A stretch of 64,000 nucleotides of DNA from Favolaschia claudopus (GCA_037176885.1 JAWWNJ010000095.1:990032-1054031); one strand, 5' to 3'; shown: positions 11,546 through 22,909, numbered from the stretch's first letter. Program-made: numbers and translations. Notes: generated by a model from the sequence alone, not told the origin.

Positions 11546-12772
11546 ACTGAGGTATGTACAGTACCATTTGATCATCCACAATTTGCATATATATTTGTAC
11601 TCGGTTACGGTACAACGCATCGTATAGAATTTGTACCATGAAAGCATCGCCGCGGAAATTCTTACCAAGTACAAACACGAGCCACAAATGAAATTGGCTA
11701 AGAAAAATCAATTTGGCAGGGCAAGCGAACGAACGAGCGAGCACCTACCAATGATTCGGCGAAATAGCAAAGTTGAGAACGGCGATACAAGTTAGTCTGA
11801 GGCCTGAGATCATCGAAAATTGATGAGCAAAGATCAAGAAAAAATTTATAATGTACCTGAATTGCGTTCAACAAGTTTACATGCAAATGATACAACATTC
11901 TAAGCAGATACGATGAGTATCCCGACAGTTGAGTACAGCGAGCCATCAACTCAACTTTTACCAGTGAGCAGATTTTGATTCTAAGCTTCGTGAAGAGCGC
12001 TGAGCCAAAAGTGTCAGTGTACGGTATTCACTCCGTTCAAAAAAGATTGACTCACAGCTCAATCAGCACGTTACCTAAACCCGGGGTGGATGAATTAGTG
12101 AGGATAAAATGTATACCATGGAAAACATACCGAACCATTGATGCAACTGAAGTAAACCGTTTGAACGATCAGAAGGCTTGAAGCCGTCAATGCATCAAAC
12201 AATACACCAGAAACAAGAACGAATGAGAACTCGGGAAGATAGTAGAAAAAGGAACGTACCTCAAGGTGGTGTCGGTTTCCGTCGGGAACAGCGGACCTGA
12301 GCGGAACGCGAAAATAGTCAGCACACGGACTTGATTAGAAACAAAAAAAAATACCTCAATGAGGCGCTTCCCGGACGATCTATGGGTAAATGAATGGAGA
12401 GGTGGTCAGCGAAAGATTTCAGAACAATCGAGTTATTCAAACGAAGGTAACTTACCCAAGTTTTGACAGGCGGAGCTGTACCATCAATTGACAACTTTCA
12501 ATACAATCAGTAGGTAGACGGCAGAATGAAAATCATCACTCAATTTTCATGCTTTACCGGGCGAGGTGTGAGTGATGAGTGTGGCGGTCCTGTAGTCAAT
12601 GAGCGCAGCGAGCAGACTCGACGAAGTGATAGCGGGGATCTGTGATGGTGTAGGAGATGCGATTTGTAGAGGGGGCGTTCGAAGCTGTCGCGTTGGGCTC
12701 GTAGGCTAGTAGTGCGCGCGGGACTTGATGTCGGTGGACACGGTGATGAATGAACGGTCGGAGAAGACGGAA
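11546..12772. other. No firm gene; minus-strand intron-like signals
   Basis: On the minus strand there are several intron-like boundaries, for example a GTAAGAATTT donor near 11664, TTTTTCTTAG near 11699 and GTAGGTGCTC near 11749. No combination gave a convincing protein. It may hold the 3' part of the tentative gene starting at 13421, or an untranslated or non-coding transcript. Confidence 0.3.
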
Positions 12773-13421
12773 TCAGACGTTCGCTAACGGCGAAGACTGC
12801 GGGCTTCGAGGCGGCGGTGCGACGTGGGGGCAAAGAATAGGAGAGGTGAAGATGCGGGGGAAAGTGCTGAGGTGTAGGTGAGGAACTAAAGAGAGAGTTA
12901 GCATTGAGTTGACAGGCAGGGGAGCATGGGGTGGGAGGATAAGCGGTAGAAACGAACGGAGAAAAAGCTCAGAGTGAAAGAGAGGGGGCGGGGAGGGGAA
13001 GGAGAATAGAGGCAGGAGTCGGGACACAAAATCGAAATCAACGGCGCACCGACTACCATGGCCTCTCGATCTCAACCGATACTTCTTGTGTTGCTTCACC
13101 AGATGCCTCCGACAGTAGCGAGTACCAGAGAAAAGGTGTATGACGACAAAATTCGAAGCAAAAAGGGATAGATATAATTACACACCTTAAGGCCATGGCA
13201 AGCCCTTCATAGCAGGCATCGGTGGAAGTCTGGGACGCGCCATAAGGGTTCATAGACAATGGTGTCCATCGTCGAAGTGTCTTCGAGCTGCTTTGAATGG
13301 AAACGACGCGTCCAAAGTCGCGTGTGATGCGGATGTCGTTGGGAGCTGATTTTACGCGATCACCGCCCGATGTTGCGGGAAACGTACCAGAGCGCGTGTA
13401 TAAGTAGTCGTAGAGTCGCAT
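12773..13421 (-). CDS. Tentative two-exon gene, function unknown
   Basis: The model starts at 13421 (MRLYDYLYTRSG...). It has exon 13186-13421, a 79-bp intron 13107-13185 (GTGTGT..GGAG) and exon 12773-13106, giving 189 residues in one frame. The first exon looks protein-like (residues 1-79, mixed composition, ending near ACYEGLAMALR). The second opens with a basic patch (KQHKKYRLRSRGHGSR) but then becomes a Pro, Ser and Leu-rich string of low complexity. Its true 3' structure is therefore probably different, for instance an additional intron ending at the TCTCTCTTTAG acceptor near 12889. No family is recognised. Confidence 0.3.
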
Positions 13422-13841
13422 AGCATCGTTTGAAGACCGAGCGGGGCCGCCGGGGTGGCTGGATGGTAGGCGATGAATCGATGATGGCGGGAGAAGGCAA
13501 GACGCGCGGGGTCACACGTAACGTCACAGTCACATTGATCACTGATGCGAGGCGGCTTTTTTCGAAATTTCTCTACCTTGCGCGCCTCGCCTCAGTCCTC
13601 CTTCTGCCAATCTCACGGCCCGCCGTAGATGGCGTAGGTCCCAGACCCTCAGCACACGCTCTTCTACAGTATAGCTCTTCTATAGCTCCTCGTGATCACC
13701 GGGTCCGCGGCTGGTCGCCTTGATAATAAGTCGGCCGTTAATTCCAAGTTAATTCTATCAATTTGCCTACACGATACAACTGCAGATAACGGATACAGGA
13801 CGTTCAAGAATACAGAATACAGTTTGTGACCAGGCAACCCT

Positions 13842-15408
13842 TCACTGCTGCACCTTCTTCGAGCGAGTTACATATGATTTCGTCGGCTCGGCTTTTGGCT
13901 TCGCGGTGGACTTTGCCTTTGATTTCGGAGCAGCCTGCATTGTATAGTGAGTGTATGGTCCCATATCAATACAACCACTCACTTCTTTCGATTTTTTCTT
14001 GACTACTTTGGGCTATTAAAGTGTTAGTTTTGTGCGCGCGGGTCGTGAAGCGAGACAAACTCACAGGAGTGAAGTCCGAAAGCGTGATGGTAGTGGCTTT
14101 AGGAGCTGAAGATCCCTAAACGGGAGTAAGCTGCGGTATCTACTCCCTCGCGCGCGACTCACAGAAGAAGGTTTGAGAGGTTTTGAGGATGATTTGGGTG
14201 CGACAATGCCGTCGGAAGCAGTTTTGATTGCCTTGATAGGCTTCAAAGGAAGAGCAGTCTGCTTGAATCAACGTTAGGAACAACCTGTAATGTGAGCTAC
14301 TCACCGAAGAGGGAACATCAGCTTTCACCATAGATTTCGTTGTGTCGGATTTAGCATCAGTTTGTTTCTAATGTTCTGATGAGCTTCCTTGACATCATGG
14401 AGAGAACACGATACTCACCTGGGTGGTACGAGAGATATTTGCGGGTTTTGGTGCGGCCGGCGAAGTTTTCTGAGGAAGCGCGGGACGAGGGGGATTGATA
14501 ACGTCGCCATAGTCGCTGCTGTCGTCCATGATTTGTATAGCATTTTCAAAGTCGACTCCCATATCTTCGGCGATAAGGATTGCGGCAACAAAAGGCGCCA
14601 GGAGATAGTGAACGAAATGAGCTTCGGGTATCAAGTGACATTCTGGCCGCGGAGAATCCCATGGTTGCGGGTAATTTTGTAGAGCTGTGACGGTCATCGA
14701 GATTTGTTGTTCATGGACTGTCTTCCAGAGGAATTGGTCAAGCGCGGAAACGATGACAGCCTTACCCTGTGGACCGAAACTAATAGACGTCAGTGCATTG
14801 TCGTTGTCAAAAATCTGCACACTCACTAGCCGCATCGCGCGGCTTGGTCCAATTGAGGAGAAAAGCCTCCGATGTCAGACCGAGCCCAAGCGTAGACTTT
14901 GTAGCCGATGAGTTGAAGGAAACGAGTCCAGAGAGGGCATTTCGACAATGTATGGGCATTGGTGACAATAGAACAAATGTCGTTCTGGACAGCAGTAGTA
15001 GAGATGCGGGTGCGGAGGTCATCGAGGTCGATTAAGTTCGGCCAGCCATTATTGTGAGCGTCTTCGAGAAGATTACGTAGTTTCAAGTCCGATCTCACGA
15101 GATAGCAAATTTTGCGGGTCAAATCGTTTGCGCCGACGATCAAGCCTTTCGCGGAAAGAAGATTGTGATGTTGAACTAGGAGCGAGAGAAGCTCCTCGCT
15201 TGGTTTTTGCGGTAGAGGATCATTGCAATGAGGGGCGGGACAGACGACAGGCAGTTGGAATTTCGAGACAGAAGTGTTGCCGGGACGCGCAGACGATGCA
15301 GGTACAGTAGCAGTTTTTGAATGTGGTGCGGTCTTGATCTATCCCAAAATAAATTAGATCGGTCAATATCTCCAATTGTTAGACATACTCTTTTGCGCGA
15401 AGATAATT
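13842..15408 (-). pseudogene. RTC4-like domain protein gene, 5' end removed by array A
   Basis: I place seven introns with consistent frame: 15339-15388, 14780-14826, 14368-14418, 14262-14304, 14116-14162, 14013-14064 and 13935-13982. All but the first start GTGAGT; the first starts GTATGT. Apart from the first 20 coding bases, the reading is 402 residues to a TGA at 13842-13844. It contains CPAPHCNDPLPQKPSEELLS, then helical sequence, then GYFGPQGKAVI, and a Lys/Pro/Ser-rich basic tail (residues ~290-402). The Cys/Pro opening and the GYFGP-G strand fit the fungal RTC4-like domain. Yeast RTC4 is named for restriction of telomere capping, but its biochemical role is poorly known. The upstream exon survives only as 15389-15408; the next base belongs to the Helitron-like array. 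The start codon is therefore missing and the copy is a 5'-truncated gene. The family call is from motif memory; the exon structure is firmer than the name. Confidence 0.55.
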
Positions 15409-15424
15409 CTAGCTATCTTACCCG

Positions 15425-15444
15425 GGAATGCAGGCCTGAATTCC
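15425..15444 (-). other. Terminal hairpin of module A1
   Basis: GGAATGCAGGCCTGAATTCC is self-complementary except for one mismatched pair. It lies about 12 nt inside the CTAG terminus. The same sequence recurs at the same offset in all 13 units. Confidence 0.75.
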
Positions 15445-15467
15445 GTGAAATAGGCCTCAAAACCAGT

Positions 15468-15587
15468 GGAATCCACACCACCTTTGGCAGCGTGGGAGGG
15501 AATCCATGCCACCTTTGTGCAAATGCCCCCAGAATGGACGGAATCCACACCACCTACTGGAATCCACGCCACCTGCTGGAATCCACC
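15468..15587. repeat. Module A1 iteron block
   Basis: Five GGAATCCAC-type repeats about 13-40 bp apart. The last two are nearly adjacent, a spacing shared by all four module types. Confidence 0.75.
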
Positions 15588-16120
15588 AAAAATCTGAGAG
15601 CCAACTCGAAAATGTGAACGGATACTTATAGACGACCCCAAGCCCTTATAATAGATGTGGAAAAAATTATAATCACCAGCAAGGCCTTATAAGAATTGCG
15701 ACTCACCGCCAAAAAAAATTATAAGCCAGAGCCAAGGCTTATAAGAAATGCGATTGAACAGCCGACTCAAGGCATCGGGAAAAAATGGTGAAGACCAAAA
15801 GGGTGCCAAATAGCCTGGGAATCAGCCTAGTGTCACCGCAAACACCCGAACAGGTCTCGTTGACGTGCTATATTGACTTGGAGGGAAACCGTACAGCTTG
15901 GACGGAAAGCTTGGTACGACAGTCAATTGAGCACCGATTGCCTTGGGTATGGGCTCGAATTGAAGCGATTGACGACGACTATAAGATGACATCATCATCG
16001 ATCGAGCCGCAGGTCACCTGACATTTACGACTCGGTCAAACACTGCGTTCGAAGCCATACGGAATACACAAGGCAACCCCCAAGCACAGACGTTAAGGTT
16101 TGCGACAACACCACAACACA

Positions 16121-16197
16121 GACGTTAAGGTTAGTGGTCCCACTCCCCCGACGGAATTCACCAAAATCCAAAATTTTTTCGGCAGCTTCGGAAAGGA
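16121..16197 (+). other. Conserved core with telomere-like seed (A1 example)
   Basis: GACGTTAAGGTTAG is followed by CACTCCCCCGACGGAAT and ATTTTTTCGGCAGCTTCGG. This block is almost unchanged in A1, A2 (17711-17788), B1 and B2, although the surrounding bodies have diverged. A second seed (GACGTTAAGGTT) lies about 32 bp upstream in A1 and A2. Confidence 0.7.
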
Positions 16198-16830
16198 AAC
16201 CACGGACCAAGCAATCCAGCAAGGCAATGCACGGGTTAGATGACGCAATCCAGGAAGGCATTGGGCAACTAGCCACTCAAACCTCCCCGCCTTCGTAAAG
16301 GAAATCGCGGGGCACCGAGTGAACAGAAGGACGTACTCAAGTGTACAACACAACTGCCAACAATACATTACCAAGTACGGTACACCACAGAGCCTTATAG
16401 TAGCCAATCAACCCAGTCTGACCCTGTCGAACACATTCGGAGTGCTCTACCCACCACGCCACCTTGAGTCACAGCAGCAATTGCTTGCCTGGCAGTTTTG
16501 ATTTCTACAAAACGACCCCGCACCAAGCCTACTTGTATCGCTGCAACTACATCCGTCTGGGCAGCTATAGGGAACAGAGATCAGGCACACCTACTGGCCT
16601 TCAAAGGCTATGTTTGAGTCTCCAATAGCGAGCAGACTCTGCTGATCGGAAATCGTACCCGAGTCAAACACAATGTACCAGACTCAATTAGCCACCCATT
16701 GCCTTGGGTATAGGCTCGAAACGAAGCCTTTGACCGGCATTATAAGGCTATATGCGTGGCGGGAAAATCCGAGGGCATTGAGGCACTCAAGCAGGATATT
16801 GACTTGAATATTGCCTAGCTACGGTAACGG

Positions 16831-16850
16831 GGAATTCAGAGCTCAATTCC
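16831..16850 (-). other. Terminal hairpin of module A2
   Basis: GGAATTCAGAGCTCAATTCC: the GGAATT/AATTCC arms pair around an offset GAGCTC. It is the least perfect of the four hairpins. Confidence 0.65.
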
Positions 16851-16874
16851 GTGCAACAGGTCCCCGAATCCATG

Positions 16875-17030
16875 GGAATCCACTGCCAGACTTTGAAACA
16901 GCCCACTCAATTGAGCGGAATCCACTGCCACCTTGTGAAAACGTCCTCGAACTCAGTGGAATCCACTGCCACCCTGTGAAAAGCCGCCTCAAATGGGTGG
17001 AATCCACTGCCACCCTGGAATCCACTGCCA
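16875..17030. repeat. Module A2 iteron block
   Basis: Five copies of GGAATCCACTGCCA, invariant in the first 14 bases. Spacers are 20-40 bp except the last, which is a few bases. Confidence 0.78.
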
Positions 17031-18210
17031 ACAACAAATTGAAGACACTTCTTATAGCTGAAAGCAAAGCGTTATAATAAACACAACTCAAAGGAAACCC
17101 TCTCAGCCAACGCAATTGCCCAAACGAATTATTATAACGGCTCACCAGCCCTTATAATAAATGCCAGCTAAAATCATTATGATAGTCACCGGTTGGAGAG
17201 AGCGGAAAATATTGCTGGAACCAAATATGTCCCAAACGGCCTACAAACCATGGTAGTGTCACCGCGAATGGCCTGACAGGTCTCGTTGACTTGCTATATG
17301 GCCTCGAACGGAAACCGTAGGCAAACAATCGAAACTCTGATAGCGGAGTCAATTCTCTACCGATTGCCTTGGTTGTAGGCTCGAATTGAAGCGTTTGAAT
17401 AGAGCTACAAGGGTCTGCAATGATCGGCCTTATCGAACCGCATGAAGGGACTCAAGTACTGGGAGGCGTTGAATATATACGGTCAAACTGTGTGCAGAGA
17501 CAAGTGCACTGCATCAACTGAATACGTCTCACTGATAGGCCTTCACAACCACGCATTACGAGTCACTGGTATCTTGGCAAGGTTTAGGGATATCAACTTC
17601 AACGGGTATAGACACTGCGTAAACCCAAACACACCGATCGAAGCTATACGGAATCCAGCAAGGCAACACCAGAGCAGAGACGTTAAGGTTGGCAACAACC
17701 CAACAGCACGGACGTTAAGGTTAGCGGCCCCACTCCCCCGACGGAATCCACCAAAATCCAAAATTTTTTCGGCAGCTTCGGAAAGGAAATCGAAGGGCAC
17801 ACAATCCAGCAAGGCAGTGTACGGGTTAACAACGGAATGCAGCAAGACATTGGCGAACTAGCCACTCATAGCTCCCCGCTATCGTAAAGGAAACCAAGGT
17901 CAACGGAGTGAAAGGAAGAGACGTAAGCAAGTAGCGACCATCCATTATAAGGCCGGAGCCCACAGAGCCTCGATACAACACTTCAAACAGTACAGACATT
18001 CAGTGAAGGTCAACCATCATTATAAGGCCAGAATAGCACCAATACGACCACAGCCTTATAGTGTTCAACTGAGTCAATACAATATGAGACTGTGTTCAAC
18101 CAGGCAAGTGAACACTGTTGAGCCCATGTACCAAGAGTCCGAGGCCATGCATTGTAATGGAGCGAAGCCTTGGTGATATTGCTTGGAATGCGGAGGGGGA
18201 TGCAGCAAGA

Positions 18211-21012
18211 CTAGCTATCTTACCCGGGAATGCAGGCCTGAATTCCGTGAAATAGGCCTCAAAACCAGTGGAATCCACACCACCTTTGGCAGCGTGGGAG
18301 GGAATCCATGCCACCTTTGTGCAAATGCCCCCAGAATGGACGGAATCCACACCACCTACTGGAATCCACGCCACCTGCTGGAATCCACCAAAAATCTGAG
18401 AGCCAACTCGAAAATGTGAACGGATACTTATAGACGACCCCAAGCCCTTATAATAGATGTGGAAAAAATTATAATCACCAGCAAGGCCTTATAAGAATTG
18501 CGACTCACCGCCAAAAAAAATTATAAGCCAGAGCCAAGGCTTATAAGAAATGCGATTGAACAGCCGACTCAAGGCATCGGGAAAAAATGGTGAAGACCAA
18601 AAGGGTGCCAAATAGCCTGGGAATCAGCCTAGTGTCACCGCAAACACCCGAACAGGTCTCGTTGACGTGCTATATTGACTTGGAGGGAAACCGTACAGCT
18701 TGGACGGAAAGCTTGGTACGACAGTCAATTGAGCACCGATTGCCTTGGGTATGGGCTCGAATTGAAGCGATTGACGACGACTATAAGATGACATCATCAT
18801 CGATCGAGCCGCAGGTCACCTGACATTTACGACTCGGTCAAACACTGCGTTCGAAGCCATACGGAATACACAAGGCAACCCCCAAGCACAGACGTTAAGG
18901 TTTGCGACAACACCACAACACAGACGTTAAGGTTAGTGGTCCCACTCCCCCGACGGAATTCACCAAAATCCAAAATTTTTTCGGCAGCTTCGGAAAGGAA
19001 ACCACGGACCAAGCAATCCAGCAAGGCAATGCACGGGTTAGATGACGCAATCCAGGAAGGCATTGGGCAACTAGCCACTCAAACCTCCCCGCCTTCGTAA
19101 AGGAAATCGCGGGGCACCGAGTGAACAGAAGGACGTACTCAAGTGTACAACACAACTGCCAACAATACATTACCAAGTACGGTACACCACAGAGCCTTAT
19201 AGTAGCCAATCAACCCAGTCTGACCCTGTCGAACACATTCGGAGTGCTCTACCCACCACGCCACCTTGAGTCACAGCAGCAATTGCTTGCCTGGCAGTTT
19301 TGATTTCTACAAAACGACCCCGCACCAAGCCTACTTGTATCGCTGCAACTACATCCGTCTGGGCAGCTATAGGGAACAGAGATCAGGCACACCTACTGGC
19401 CTTCAAAGGCTATGTTTGAGTCTCCAATAGCGAGCAGACTCTGCTGATCGGAAATCGTACCCGAGTCAAACACAATGTACCAGACTCAATTAGCCACCCA
19501 TTGCCTTGGGTATAGGCTCGAAACGAAGCCTTTGACCGGCATTATAAGGCTATATGCGTGGCGGGAAAATCCGAGGGCATTGAGGCACTCAAGCAGGATA
19601 TTGACTTGAATATTGCCTAGCTACGGTAACGGGGAATTCAGAGCTCAATTCCGTGCAACAGGTCCCCGAATCCATGGGAATCCACTGCCAGACTTTGAAA
19701 CAGCCCACTCAATTGAGCGGAATCCACTGCCACCTTGTGAAAACGTCCTCGAACTCAGTGGAATCCACTGCCACCCTGTGAAAAGCCGCCTCAAATGGGT
19801 GGAATCCACTGCCACCCTGGAATCCACTGCCAACAACAAATTGAAGACACTTCTTATAGCTGAAAGCAAAGCGTTATAATAAACACAACTCAAAGGAAAC
19901 CCTCTCAGCCAACGCAATTGCCCAAACGAATTATTATAACGGCTCACCAGCCCTTATAATAAATGCCAGCTAAAATCATTATGATAGTCACCGGTTGGAG
20001 AGAGCGGAAAATATTGCTGGAACCAAATATGTCCCAAACGGCCTACAAACCATGGTAGTGTCACCGCGAATGGCCTGACAGGTCTCGTTGACTTGCTATA
20101 TGGCCTCGAACGGAAACCGTAGGCAAACAATCGAAACTCTGATAGCGGAGTCAATTCTCTACCGATTGCCTTGGTTGTAGGCTCGAATTGAAGCGTTTGA
20201 ATAGAGCTACAAGGGTCTGCAATGATCGGCCTTATCGAACCGCATGAAGGGACTCAAGTACTGGGAGGCGTTGAATATATACGGTCAAACTGTGTGCAGA
20301 GACAAGTGCACTGCATCAACTGAATACGTCTCACTGATAGGCCTTCACAACCACGCATTACGAGTCACTGGTATCTTGGCAAGGTTTAGGGATATCAACT
20401 TCAACGGGTATAGACACTGCGTAAACCCAAACACACCGATCGAAGCTATACGGAATCCAGCAAGGCAACACCAGAGCAGAGACGTTAAGGTTGGCAACAA
20501 CCCAACAGCACGGACGTTAAGGTTAGCGGCCCCACTCCCCCGACGGAATCCACCAAAATCCAAAATTTTTTCGGCAGCTTCGGAAAGGAAATCGAAGGGC
20601 ACACAATCCAGCAAGGCAGTGTACGGGTTAACAACGGAATGCAGCAAGACATTGGCGAACTAGCCACTCATAGCTCCCCGCTATCGTAAAGGAAACCAAG
20701 GTCAACGGAGTGAAAGGAAGAGACGTAAGCAAGTAGCGACCATCCATTATAAGGCCGGAGCCCACAGAGCCTCGATACAACACTTCAAACAGTACAGACA
20801 TTCAGTGAAGGTCAACCATCATTATAAGGCCAGAATAGCACCAATACGACCACAGCCTTATAGTGTTCAACTGAGTCAATACAATATGAGACTGTGTTCA
20901 ACCAGGCAAGTGAACACTGTTGAGCCCATGTACCAAGAGTCCGAGGCCATGCATTGTAATGGAGCGAAGCCTTGGTGATATTGCTTGGAATGCGGAGGGG
21001 GATGCAGCAAGA
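18211..21012 (-). repeat. Array A unit 2 (2,802 bp)
   Basis: A complete A1 plus A2 pair. I saw no difference from unit 1. Confidence 0.9.
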
Positions 21013-21663
21013 CTAGCTATCTTACCCGGGAATGCAGGCCTGAATTCCGTGAAATAGGCCTCAAAACCAGTGGAATCCACACCACCTTTGGCAGCGTGGG
21101 AGGGAATCCATGCCACCTTTGTGCAAATGCCCCCAGAATGGACGGAATCCACACCACCTACTGGAATCCACGCCACCTGCTGGAATCCACCAAAAATCTG
21201 AGAGCCAACTCGAAAATGTGAACGGATACTTATAGACGACCCCAAGCCCTTATAATAGATGTGGAAAAAATTATAATCACCAGCAAGGCCTTATAAGAAT
21301 TGCGACTCACCGCCAAAAAAAATTATAAGCCAGAGCCAAGGCTTATAAGAAATGCGATTGAACAGCCGACTCAAGGCATCGGGAAAAAATGGTGAAGACC
21401 AAAAGGGTGCCAAATAGCCTGGGAATCAGCCTAGTGTCACCGCAAACACCCGAACAGGTCTCGTTGACGTGCTATATTGACTTGGAGGGAAACCGTACAG
21501 CTTGGACGGAAAGCTTGGTACGACAGTCAATTGAGCACCGATTGCCTTGGGTATGGGCTCGAATTGAAGCGATTGACGACGACTATAAGATGACATCATC
21601 ATCGATCGAGCCGCAGGTCACCTGACATTTACGACTCGGTCAAACACTGCGTTCGAAGCCATA

Positions 21664-22000
21664 CTATACTGCCAATTAGGGCTGGATTTGCACAATGGGT
21701 CTGGATTTCCGATTTCTCTCTGTTCCCTTTTATCTCTTGCCCCCGGAAACTTCCGGCATTCATTCATGTACATCTTAGCTACACACATATGAAAAAACTA
21801 AGGGAAAGGACGAGAGGAAGGTATTAAGAAAGACTTACCGGAGCATCAAAGTCAGTGATGCTGGAAGGTATCATCCTATTCCGGCCTCAAATCTCAAGGA
21901 AAAAACCCCGGGAAAGGGGGAGCAGAGTTGAGATGCATACTAGGCATGCTCTGCGTGCTCGGAATTTTTTACCGGTGCGTCGTTGTTGCGCGCTGGAGGA
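21664..22000 (+). repeat. Left 337-bp terminal inverted repeat
   Basis: It matches the reverse complement of 24506-24842 and ends at GCGCGCTGGAGGA, after which the two sides diverge. It contains a small stem GCATCA/TGATGC near 21843. Confidence 0.88.
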
Positions 22001-22083
22001 GAAACGCGTCAGGTCACAAAATGTCACAATAGAAATCAATCTCCGCTCTGATTGATGTGATTCGTGCTCAGCACTCACCCTCC

Positions 22084-22909
22084 ATGTCTGACGATTCCTT
22101 CATCCCCTCATCTCCATCTACCGCATTCAGCTTAGCTTTGGACTGGGAGCAGTCTCAACATAAACAGGAAGCCCGGGAAGCACGGGAGGCTGAACTCACA
22201 CCACAAGAACGGGAGGAAGAGGCCGAGGAACGTCGCCGAAAACGCGTCAGATTCAATGGCGAATCTCCCCGGCCAGGAGACTCTTCCCCTCTCCTTCGCA
22301 AGAGGCGCCGGTTCATTGAAAAGTCTCTAGGATGGTCTAGCCCTTCGCAAACGCCCCGCCCTTCAGCTTTGCAGTCTACAGAGAAAACTTCCAGGTGTGT
22401 CCTGCTTCGTTATCTGTATTCTTCTAGCTCACCCTTCTCAGTTATTATCTGCCCCTGGGATATCTGGACTCGCAGGCTGACTCGCAAGACGTTGTCAATG
22501 CCCTCATTGCTAATCAACCTCAAGGACATTCACCTGAAATGCACACACCGCCCCGTCGTGTCTACGACTTTACGTCCCAAGACGTTCTGGATCAGCTGGA
22601 TCATCGGCTGCAGCCGCCTGTATATGGTACGCAAATTCACATCTCTGTTATCTTGCCTTTATTAACACCTATTGAGATGATGATGATCTTTCCCAAGAAC
22701 TCGACCTAAACCTCGAGCTTCGCGCGCAGCTGTTGCAAGCAGAAGAAGAACGCGACACGGCTTTTGACCAGCTGCGCGCTGCTGAATCCGCATGCGCCGA
22801 GGCCATCTCCGACAAACTGCGGGCAGAGGCAGAGTTGGCGCGATGGAAACAAGCTGCTGAGTCTGCGGCTCCGCTCGTCGCATTAGCTGCTTCCTGTATC
22901 AATACATAA
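22084..22909 (+). CDS. Transposon second ORF: coiled-coil protein of unknown function
   Basis: Three exons, 22084-22394, 22442-22626 and 22677-22909, with introns of 47 and 50 bp (GTGTGT..CAG, GTACGC..GAG), join into 242 residues. The N-terminal half is acidic/basic and low complexity (EEEAEERRRKRVRF around residues 47-60). It carries a basic cluster LRKRRRF that could act as a nuclear-localisation signal. The C-terminal ~70 residues form a heptad-like Leu/Ala/Glu coiled coil (LELRAQLLQAEEERDTAFDQ). It converges on the transposase gene with about 85 bp between stops. The splicing and intact frame argue for real coding. No homologous domain is recognised; a DNA- or transposase-binding accessory role is only an inference. 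Confidence 0.6.

Larger units (their letters stand above)
15409..16814 (-). mobile_element. Module A1 (first copy): non-autonomous Helitron-like element, 5' end atypical
   Basis: Read on the minus strand, the 3' end is a near-perfect hairpin (15425-15444), about 12 nt, then CTAG at 15412-15409. Five iterons led by GGAATCC lie at 15468-15587, with the tails ACACCACC, ATGCCACC, ACACCACC, ACGCCACC and ACC. The body holds two GACGTTAAGGTT seeds (16089, 16121) and the conserved core (16121-16197). The 5' side begins GCAATATTCAAG directly after the CTAG of A2. It lacks the TCTYKCTG start of the other modules, so this module is probably 5'-truncated or has a replaced end. Confidence 0.6.
16815..18210 (-). 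mobile_element. Module A2 (first copy): non-autonomous Helitron-like element
   Basis: On the minus strand it starts TCTTGCTGCATCCCCC at 18210 (immediately after the CTAG of the next A1) and ends with hairpin 16831-16850, 12 nt, CTAG at 16818-16815. It carries five GGAATCCACTGCCA iterons (16875-17030). Both ends match the Helitron rule (5' TC, 3' hairpin plus CTRR). It encodes no replication protein and must be mobilised, if at all, in trans. Confidence 0.65.

Noticed and set aside
13430..13723. Plus-strand 97-codon frame (Arg/Gly-rich start)
   Set aside because: No splice partners or domain; it partly overlaps the region upstream of the tentative minus-strand gene and is more likely promoter or untranslated DNA.
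15468..17030. Iteron blocks considered as a CRISPR array
   Set aside because: Repeats are about 14 bp with irregular spacers that are identical between units; there are no cas genes, and the sequence is eukaryotic.
17442..17861. A 139-codon open frame repeated in every array A unit (module A2), and similar 78-115-codon frames in A1
   Set aside because: The frames are identical only because the units are identical. They are not maintained in the related B1/B2 modules, overlap frames on both strands, and have no recognisable domain. Treated as fortuitous.
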